Positions 43,650 to 49,882 of a stretch of 49,882 nucleotides of DNA are shown here, piece by piece. A program made the position numbers and the translations under genes. Position 1 is the stretch's first letter. Each line of letters opens with the position of its first letter. The notes beneath the pieces were generated by a model, which saw only the letters and a list, made by a program, of their open reading frames with translations, ran no database searches and was not told the origin of the DNA. The stretch lies in the NCBI GenBank assembly GCA_018670825.1, contig JABHIW010000090.1, positions 1 to 49,882 on the forward strand. Reading direction: 5' to 3'. Source of the DNA: Candidatus Scalindua sp. Lineage in GTDB: Bacteria; Planctomycetota; Brocadiia; Brocadiales; Scalinduaceae.

Positions 43650-44972
43650 CTATTCTTTCTGCATTAATTCATTATAACATTCTACCCACTCTGGTAATTT
43701 ATCAGTCAAGCCAAGTTTTTCCAAATAATCCATATCTATAAATGGAAAAGTAGTGGTGTCCGAAGAATTATCCTTTTGCATTATCAATCCGTTTGCTACA
43801 TGCACAAATGTTAAGACACTGAATTCATTTATATATTTATTTAGTAGTTCCGAATCTAAATTAACATTATTTCGCTTGGCATCATCTGGATTTTTATCTA
43901 AGGATTGGTATTTTATAGATAACGAACTTTCCAGCAGCTTTAGCGGGTTGTGATGAAAAGCAACTGTTTCAACTATTCTCTCAGGAAGCCCCCAAAGTGC
44001 TAACAGATAAGCACCCAATTCGGCATGAGATGTGTTTATAACCATGTATTCTGCTATTGTAGTATCACGCCAGTTATTATCAATGATCTTACCAATTTTT
44101 CTGTATTGAATAGGAGATTTTATCAAAATGAGTTTTCCTATGTCGTGCAACAATCCACTTACAAATGTATCCTCCACTGCATTTGGTTCTGCTTTTTCAC
44201 TACGTGCAATTGCTTTGGCAAGGCTGCCTACCATCAAACTGTGCCTCGACATCATTTCCATGGATTGTCCAAAAAATTCCATATCTTCTGTGAATGAGGA
44301 AAAAACATGACTTGAGAGTATAAGTGCCTTCAATGTTTCTATCCCCAAATATGTTGCTGCCTGTTGTGGATCCGTAATTGTATGACGAATACCGAAGAAA
44401 GCGGAATTAACAATTTGTAAGATCTTGGCTGTCATTGGTGCATCCTGAGAAATGATATCACTCACATTCTTAAGAGAAGCATCAGGGGATTTCATTTCTT
44501 TCATAACTTCATTGTATATCGTAGGGAGACTTGGTAATTCTTTTGTCACCGTTACAATTTGTCTCAATGCTTTGTCCCGTAACAAGTCTCGAAGGCTGCA
44601 TGCACGTTGAATCGTGTACTTAATTGTGTTCGGATCACAGGGTTTTACCAGGAACTGATGCGTATAATTAAGAGACTTCATTATCATCTCATTATCAACT
44701 AACCCCGAAAGTATAATGCGAACAGTATCAGGATAACGTTCCATAATAGTATTAAATAATTCTACACCGTTCATTTTTGGCATATTCATATCAGATACTA
44801 CGACATCAAAGGAGCTCGTTGACATCAAGTCAAGGGCCTCCTCACCATTTTTCGCAAACGACATCTTCCAATCACGAAGTACGGTAGACAATGATCTCCT
44901 GAGTCCACTGAGAACTTCCGGTTGGTCATCTACAAAAAGAATTTTTCTCACATCATTTATGTTTTGTTGCAT
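43650..44972 (-). CDS. Response regulator with HDOD output domain
   Basis: The protein has 440 residues: an N-terminal receiver domain (KILFVDDQPEVLSGLRRSL; phospho-Asp in VVVSDMNMPKMNG; Lys in HQFLVKPCD) followed by an HDOD domain from about residue 145 (LPSLPTIYNEVMKEMKSPDAS, LKILQIVNSAFFG-type motif, SGLLHDIGKLIL, NTSHAELGAYLLALWGLPERIVETVAFHHNP). HDOD domains resemble HD hydrolases but mostly act as protein-interaction outputs. It starts at the ATG with an AGGAAA ribosome binding site. It is the third gene of the minus-strand unit after the kinase and HD-GYP regulator. Confidence 0.92.
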   Translation of the reverse strand: MQQNINDVRKILFVDDQPEVLSGLRRSLSTVLRDWKMSFAKNGEEALDLMSTSSFDVVVSDMNMPKMNGVELFNTIMERYPDTVRIILSGLVDNEMIMKSLNYTHQFLVKPCDPNTIKYTIQRACSLRDLLRDKALRQIVTVTKELPSLPTIYNEVMKEMKSPDASLKNVSDIISQDAPMTAKILQIVNSAFFGIRHTITDPQQAATYLGIETLKALILSSHVFSSFTEDMEFFGQSMEMMSRHSLMVGSLAKAIARSEKAEPNAVEDTFVSGLLHDIGKLILIKSPIQYRKIGKIIDNNWRDTTIAEYMVINTSHAELGAYLLALWGLPERIVETVAFHHNPLKLLESSLSIKYQSLDKNPDDAKRNNVNLDSELLNKYINEFSVLTFVHVANGLIMQKDNSSDTTTFPFIDMDYLEKLGLTDKLPEWVECYNELMQKE

Positions 44973-45036
44973 TATAATTTCCTGCTAACTGGATGTTCTT
45001 ATGTGTGGAAGGAGGAGAGCCTTCTCATTAATTTTT

Positions 45037-46143
45037 TCAGTCGGTAAATTGGGCCTTGATATCTCTAAACTCTTCAGCAGATTTCTCAAAAGCTTCGTAA
45101 ACCTCAGGGTCAAAATGCCCGCCAGCTTCCTCTGAAAGAATAGACATCACTTTATCTTCCGTAAATGAGGGTTTATACGGACGAGCGGAACTCAAGGCAT
45201 CATAGACATCAGAGATTGCCGTGATACGGGATTCAAAAGGAATCTCTTTTCCCGCTAATCCTTTTGGATATCCGGTACCATTCCACTTTTCATGATGAGT
45301 CAAAGCAATAGTGGCCGCCATCTGATGAAGAGGGTTTTCACCATTCTTGTTTACTGTTTGCGTATTATCTTCCTGCAATATCAAAAACAGTTTCATGATT
45401 TTGGAATCCTGATGAAAAGTCTCCGCACCAATAACGCAATGCTGTTTCATTGTTTCCCATTGTTCAGGGCTCAATTTTCCAGGCTTCAACAGGATGTCGT
45501 CAGGTATCCCAACCTTACCAATATCATGAAGAGGGCTCGTTAGAAACAACATATCGATAAAGTCCCTACTCATCTCAAGCCGTTCTGCAATAGCCTTGCA
45601 ATATAATCCTACTCTTAAGATATGGTTACCGGTATCTTCGTCACGAAATTCAGCAAGATTACCAAGGCGCCAAATAATATCCATCCTGGAACATTCCAAC
45701 TCAGCAGTTCGCTCCTTAACCTTTTGTTCAAGATTGTCCTGATATGACTTTAAACGTAGCATACTATTCAGACGTGCTAAAAGGTCTTCTCTCTCTACCG
45801 GTTTGTTCAGAAGATCCAGCGCCCCAAGCTCTAGAGCACGACGTTTGAAGTCAGTATCCTGTGAACCGGTCAGAATAATTACAGGAATATTTTTGGTCTT
45901 TTCTGAACCCTGAAGAATCTTTAAGAGATCAAACCCATTCTTACCAGGCATATTTACATCTGAGACTATAACGTCAAAGCATGTCTCTTCCAGTCGAACT
46001 AAAGCGATATCCACACTGGAAGCAAAACTCATTTCCCATATAGCGCGCTGGTCAAATAAAATACGTTTGAATCCATTTAAAATATTGGGCTCATCATCAA
46101 CAAAAAGAATATTTTTCTTTACGATTGTTTTTTTATTTTGCAT
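45037..46143 (-). CDS. Response regulator with HD-GYP c-di-GMP phosphodiesterase domain
   Basis: The protein has 368 residues: a receiver domain (NILFVDDEPNILNGFKRIL, phospho-Asp in VIVSDVNMPGKNG, DLLNKPV) joined by a coiled linker (NLEQKVKERTAEL) to an HD-GYP domain (RVGLYCKAIAERL, LHDIGKVGIPDDIL, HHEKWNGTGYPKGLAG, DVYDALSSARPYK). The HD and GYP residues needed to cut cyclic di-GMP are present. The start lies one base after the kinase stop with no separate ribosome binding site, so translation is coupled. Likely role: lower c-di-GMP when phosphorylated by the adjacent kinase. Confidence 0.93.
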   Translation of the reverse strand: MQNKKTIVKKNILFVDDEPNILNGFKRILFDQRAIWEMSFASSVDIALVRLEETCFDVIVSDVNMPGKNGFDLLKILQGSEKTKNIPVIILTGSQDTDFKRRALELGALDLLNKPVEREDLLARLNSMLRLKSYQDNLEQKVKERTAELECSRMDIIWRLGNLAEFRDEDTGNHILRVGLYCKAIAERLEMSRDFIDMLFLTSPLHDIGKVGIPDDILLKPGKLSPEQWETMKQHCVIGAETFHQDSKIMKLFLILQEDNTQTVNKNGENPLHQMAATIALTHHEKWNGTGYPKGLAGKEIPFESRITAISDVYDALSSARPYKPSFTEDKVMSILSEEAGGHFDPEVYEAFEKSAEEFRDIKAQFTD

Positions 46144-46144
46144 G

Positions 46145-47395
46145 TTATTTTAGTATCGGCAAACGAATAATAAACGTTGTACCCTTTCCTACCTCTGTAT
46201 CAAAGGCAATTTCTCCTTTATGCTTATTAACAACAACTGAATGTGCAATAGCCAATCCCTGACCTGTCCCCTTGCCAACTTCCTTGGTTGTAAAAAATTG
46301 TTCAAATATTCTTGGCCTGACATTCTCAGGGATGCCTGCACCAGTGTCACCTATTCGAATCTCTACCCAATTCTCATCATAATGCGTACTGACACTTATT
46401 ATTCCATTACCTGTACCTCTATTACCGGAAACTTCATCTATAGCATGGGCAGCATTTACAATCAAGTTAAGAACCACCTGATTAAAATCACCAGGGAAAC
46501 ATTGTACAGGAGGTAGTTCAGAATCAAAGTTTGTCACCATTTCTGCTACACGTTTCCACTCATTACTTGCAACCGTAATTGTACTTTTAATCATTTTATT
46601 GATGTCCACAGGCACCTTTTTTTCATTATCAGGATGTGAGAATGTCTTCATTGACTGTACTATTTCCGTTACATGTTTTAACCCATTCTGTGTCTCCTCG
46701 ATCGCCACAGGGATCTCTTCAACGAGATATTCCAATTGGATGTCATTTGCCATAACCTCTAATTCATTTAGTAATTCGGGTGTTACCGAGCCCGCCTTGT
46801 TCATATCTAGCAGGTGTAAGTACTTATTCAAGATTGTCGCTATCTTGTCAAATGCATCCTGAAAGAATACCGTGTTGTTAGATATGAACTGTATAGGCGT
46901 GTTTATCTCATGAGCTATACCGGCAGCTAAGGACCCTATAGCTTCTAGTTTTGAAGTACTAATAATTTGCTCCAGGTCTTTGGAGCCGGTAATATCCCTC
47001 ATCATTAGAAGAATACCAACTTGTTCGTTCTTATCATTATTTACAGGGACTATGGTAATACCAAGGAAGCCTTCATTACCGCTCTTTTGCTTGTATTTAA
47101 AACCCTCTATCTTTACGGTACTTTTAGTCTCGCTACATAATGAAACTTTTTCAACAATTTCTTTTCTGTTCCACTGAATGTCACATTCAGAAAATGGTGT
47201 ATCAAGAACATCAGAGGCAGAAATTCCAAAGTGAGACTCCGCTGATGCATTCCACTTGTTAACCTTATAGTCATTTGTCAACTTTATCGCTATAAACGGC
47301 AAAGCTATAAGCACCTGTTCCAGATCCTCTTTTGAGTGTAGAGACTTGTCGATATTATTAATTTCCAACAGCTTTCCGTCATCAATCCTGCGCAC
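46145..47395 (-). CDS. Soluble PAS-domain sensor histidine kinase
   Basis: The protein has 416 residues. The start GTG at 47395 is supported by GGGAG 9 bases upstream. A PAS domain spans about 25-140 (IAIKLTNDYKVNKWNASAES, VPVNNDKNEQVGILLMMRDITGS). The dimerisation/phospho-His region is KLEAIGSLAAGIAHEINTPI, and the ATPase boxes are NQVVLNLIVNAAHAI, RIGDTGAGIP, RIFEQFFTTK and GKGTGQGLAIAHSVV. No membrane segment, so it senses a cytoplasmic signal. It is transcribed first in the unit and is presumably the donor for the two receiver proteins that follow. Confidence 0.93.
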   Translation of the reverse strand: MRRIDDGKLLEINNIDKSLHSKEDLEQVLIALPFIAIKLTNDYKVNKWNASAESHFGISASDVLDTPFSECDIQWNRKEIVEKVSLCSETKSTVKIEGFKYKQKSGNEGFLGITIVPVNNDKNEQVGILLMMRDITGSKDLEQIISTSKLEAIGSLAAGIAHEINTPIQFISNNTVFFQDAFDKIATILNKYLHLLDMNKAGSVTPELLNELEVMANDIQLEYLVEEIPVAIEETQNGLKHVTEIVQSMKTFSHPDNEKKVPVDINKMIKSTITVASNEWKRVAEMVTNFDSELPPVQCFPGDFNQVVLNLIVNAAHAIDEVSGNRGTGNGIISVSTHYDENWVEIRIGDTGAGIPENVRPRIFEQFFTTKEVGKGTGQGLAIAHSVVVNKHKGEIAFDTEVGKGTTFIIRLPILK

Positions 47396-47962
47396 GGCGA
47401 TGTTCTCCCTTATTGCAAGTTTCTGTTAATATCAACATTGTATTTAACCTTATCAATATGAGTTCCATTACTGCTTTCCAATACCACAGGAACAGAGCGC
47501 GCTTGACAAAATGGCTACAGTGTTAGCGCATTATAAGACGAATGAGAGAGCAGGTATTTCTTTAACGTTAATTGCCTCACTCAATGAATATGAGGCCAAC
47601 CAATTACATTTTTCCACTTCTTTATAATAACGCAAATAAGATGCCACGACCGGTTACAGAACCAAGTCATCAGGGTACTAACTATTCCCGGATATACGAA
47701 TAGATCCATGCATTATAACTTATGGTGTTTAGAGTAGACCGAGTAGTAAACATCGATTGGAAATCCAATGATAATCCTCAGGACTAATCAGAATTAAAAC
47801 TATTGCGTGGTTTTTTTCTGTCTCTATTTTGCACCATTTGTATATTATTGATACATTGCCTTTATATAACAATCTCCTCTGATGGAAAACCTGATTCATA
47901 TATCCTGTTGACATGCCCTTACAGCCTCAGTAAGCAAACCTAACTCTGTATAGGAATCTCCA

Positions 47963-48157
47963 CTAACCTGGGACGCAATCTATTCGTTTTTCTCGTGTAT
48001 CTCCTTTTAGCACTTTTCGGTAATGATCTATTGCTTCTTCTTGCCTATAGAACTTGACCGCTGTCACGGGAATTTCCGGATCCTCAACCTCTATGGCATT
48101 TATTAGCTTGTAATAGTGTTGATTAATAAAGAACAACTGAGGTCTGAATATAGACAA
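47963..48157 (-). CDS. Possible small protein or gene fragment
   Basis: A 64-residue frame from a TTG start with no visible ribosome binding site. Its composition (FRPQLFFINQHYYKLI, VEDPEIPVTAVKFYRQEEAI, HYRKVLKGDTREKR) looks like real protein rather than noise, but no family is recognised. It may be the tail of a decayed gene. Confidence 0.25.
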   Translation of the reverse strand: MSIFRPQLFFINQHYYKLINAIEVEDPEIPVTAVKFYRQEEAIDHYRKVLKGDTREKRIDCVPG

Positions 48158-48237
48158 TGGTTTAAGGCTCCATTAATGACAGTGGTAGTAGTAGAGAGCC
48201 TTGCCAGACAGAAAGTATTGCGGTGGGGAGTCGCTAG

Positions 48238-48417
48238 TTTGTAGAAGATACGAAGGTTAAGTTTGGTTTAAAAGCGCGAGGTCGTAAAGTGGTTGAGAGC
48301 AATGATGTGTTTGAACTCAAGGAGACAATTGCCCCTTACAATGCTCATTTACCCACTGAAAACGATCTTCTAAGCCATGAAAACATGTACTATTGGGAGG
48401 GATGCATAATTAACTAA
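48238..48417 (+). pseudogene. C-terminal gene fragment containing direct repeat copy 2
   Basis: Directly after a TAG, 59 codons run to a stop at 48415: FVEDTKVKFGLKARGRKVVE and then SNDVFELKETIAPYNAHLPT. There is no start codon. The first ~74 bases are repeated at 43493-43566 in a frameshifted form. It looks like the C-terminus of a lost gene that was once present twice; the family was not recognised. Confidence 0.5.
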
Positions 48418-48491
48418 ACAGGTTAGCTTGGTCCGACTCGATTTGGTCGATTTGGCTAACGTACCTTCCGGCACGAGTTAGTATTTTGCCC

Positions 48492-49882
48492 TTAGTCCAC
48501 TGCAGATTCTTCTTTGAGTTGCTTAAGTATTTGCGGTAAATATTTGAACAGGTATTCCACGTCTTCTCTGGTGTTTGGCAGGCCAAAGCTGAAACGGATA
48601 ATACCATATCGGTCGGTATCAACACCCAGGGCCTTTATGGTATATGACGCGTCTGTACTGCCCGCACTGCAGGCGGAACCGGATGAGACATACACGCCGA
48701 TCTGGTTCAGACTGAGTAGCAGGGAGCCGCTGTCAATTCCTGGAAACCCTATGTTCAGGTTGTTGGCTGTTCGATGTTCCAGTGAGCCGTTTATTATAAT
48801 TTTCGGTTCAATTTCCCTTAGTCCTTCTAAGAAATAGTTTCTCAATTCCAGCAGGCGTCTGTTCTCTTTTTCCATTTCTGAACTGGCCAATTTTGCTGCA
48901 AGTCCGAAGGCCATTATTGACCCGATATTCTCAGTTCCCGCCCGTAATCCGTACTCTTGCGCTCCACCATGAATGAGCGGTACTATAGATATCTCTCTGT
49001 TCATGTATAAAGCGCCAACCCCTTTAGGAGCATAGATTTTGTGACCGGACATTGTCATCAGGGAGATTCCCATTTTCCCGGGAAGAAGTTTGATTTTTCC
49101 AAGACCCTGAATACCATCGACCATAAACGGAACATTTGCAGTTTGACAGACTTCACCTATTTCACTGATTGGATTAATTGCTCCAATCTCATTATTTACC
49201 GCCATAATAGAAACGAGTATCGTGTCTTTTCTTAAATTGTTTTTAACGGACTGGGCGGTTATGCGTCCATCTCTCTCCACATCTAAATAAGTAACGGTAA
49301 AACCTAGATCTTCCAGGTACTGTAACGCATATAATACGGAAGGGTGTTCTATCTTACTACTGATAATATTCCCTTTGCCAGCAAGATGCTTAAAGGCGAT
49401 TCCCTTGATGGCCGCATTGTTGGCTTCCGAACCGGAACCGGTAAAGACTATCTCTTCGGGATCTACTTTAAGGCAATCGGAAACTTGTAGACGTGATTTT
49501 CTGATTATGTCATAGGAAATTTTGCCGGGATTTGTACTGCTGCTTGGGTTGCCGAATCCGGAAGAACCACTATAGTATTCCATCAGGCTTTTTTTCACTT
49601 CATCCCGGATGAAGCTTGTGGCATTATGATCAAAGTAGACTTCCCTGTGGTCCTCAACATGAACTGTAGCCATCGGTTTGCACAGGTTCCTTACTGTCTG
49701 AATAGGAATCCCTACCCAAGCATAAACAGAATCCAGGCCATGAGGGAATAGTTGTTCAATTTCCTCTTTGGTTGTGCCGGTATTCTTTTTAATGTTCTGA
49801 TACAGGGGGCCAACCCTGTTCTTTTCGTAGTAGCTGAACGCATACTCCAGAATGTCCATATGCTTTTCAGTCAAAGTTGTAC
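48492..49882 (-). CDS. Cysteine desulfurase with DsrC/TusE-like N-terminal domain (5' partial)
   Basis: The C-terminal ~390 residues are a class V aminotransferase of the NifS/IscS type: VYFDHNATSFIRDEV, GSGSEANNAAIKG, SSKIEHPSVL (His), MSGHKIYAPKGVG (PLP Lys) and VSSGSACSAGS (catalytic Cys at 48669-48671). It releases sulfur from cysteine as persulfide. The preceding ~70 residues (LTEKHMDILEYAFSYYEKN, EEIEQLFPHGLDSVYAWVGIP, NLCKP) resemble the LTxEHWxVIxFLRxYY...LFP...GLPKPxxC pattern of DsrC/TusE sulfur-relay proteins. The frame stays open to the window edge and DsrC normally has about 30 more N-terminal residues, so the start is probably outside the window; the TTG at 49874 is not convincing. 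Confidence 0.85.
   Translation of the reverse strand, partial: TTLTEKHMDILEYAFSYYEKNRVGPLYQNIKKNTGTTKEEIEQLFPHGLDSVYAWVGIPIQTVRNLCKPMATVHVEDHREVYFDHNATSFIRDEVKKSLMEYYSGSSGFGNPSSSTNPGKISYDIIRKSRLQVSDCLKVDPEEIVFTGSGSEANNAAIKGIAFKHLAGKGNIISSKIEHPSVLYALQYLEDLGFTVTYLDVERDGRITAQSVKNNLRKDTILVSIMAVNNEIGAINPISEIGEVCQTANVPFMVDGIQGLGKIKLLPGKMGISLMTMSGHKIYAPKGVGALYMNREISIVPLIHGGAQEYGLRAGTENIGSIMAFGLAAKLASSEMEKENRRLLELRNYFLEGLREIEPKIIINGSLEHRTANNLNIGFPGIDSGSLLLSLNQIGVYVSSGSACSAGSTDASYTIKALGVDTDRYGIIRFSFGLPNTREDVEYLFKYLPQILKQLKEESAVD

Larger units (their letters stand above)
47396..48491. other. 1.1-kb gene-poor region with repeat and gene fragments
   Basis: AT-rich, with no intact gene that I can support. 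It contains the promoter side of the kinase, a weak minus-strand frame at 47963-48157, and the second copy of the ~75-bp direct repeat within a gene fragment at 48238-48417. It is likely a site of past insertion and decay. Confidence 0.55.

Noticed and set aside
47729..47914. 61-residue minus-strand frame upstream of the kinase
   Set aside because: No ribosome binding site and no recognisable protein character.

Overview
The window looks like one contiguous piece of an AT-leaning Gram-negative genome. The best guess is a planctomycete of the anammox (Brocadiales/Scalindua-like) type. That guess rests on the general style: a spirochaete/chlamydia-type V-ATPase operon, many FecR- and SUMF1-domain secreted proteins, a giant repeat adhesin, RND metal efflux with extra metal-binding domains, and REP-type transposase elements. 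No taxonomic marker gene is present, so the assignment is inference.

Layout. 1-12.0 kb: the end of a giant secreted repeat protein (more than 4,000 residues, 5' end outside the window), made of cadherin-like repeats and then four large modules (beta-rich domain, NHL propeller, helical domain). One in-frame TGA at 8372 breaks its reading frame. 12.0-13.8 kb: a REP-type (Y1) transposase element with 26-bp terminal inverted repeats and a 298-bp deletion derivative. The right end of each copy supplies the start codon of the exported protein after it (a FecR-like fragment, then an outer-membrane barrel). 15.5-21 kb: secreted or periplasmic proteins (hypothetical, two SUMF1-domain proteins without the canonical cysteine pair, a FecR protein, a Tat-type DUF362 protein) and a broken duplicate of the DUF362 3' end.

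21.3-27.4 kb: a CusB/CusA-like heavy-metal RND efflux pair in which both proteins carry extra Cys-rich metal-binding segments. 27.65 kb: a CopG-type antitoxin gene broken by an apparent one-base deletion. 28.05-35.4 kb: a compact V-type ATPase operon, E - DUF2764 - A - B - D - I - K, ending in a hairpin terminator. The K subunit keeps ligands known to bind sodium.

35.6-43.3 kb: mixed single genes (hypothetical, DCC thiol oxidoreductase, Nudix, Rsm22-type methyltransferase, zinc alcohol dehydrogenase). They are followed by two visibly GC-richer genes, a spermidine-synthase-like protein and a PhyH-family oxygenase whose HxD metal motif reads HxG. 43.6-47.4 kb (minus strand): a signalling unit of soluble PAS histidine kinase, REC-HD-GYP and REC-HDOD. 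It is flanked by two copies of a ~74-bp direct repeat. 48.5 kb to the end (minus strand): a cysteine desulfurase with a DsrC/TusE-like N-terminal domain, probably continuing past the window edge. I saw no rRNA, tRNA or CRISPR array.
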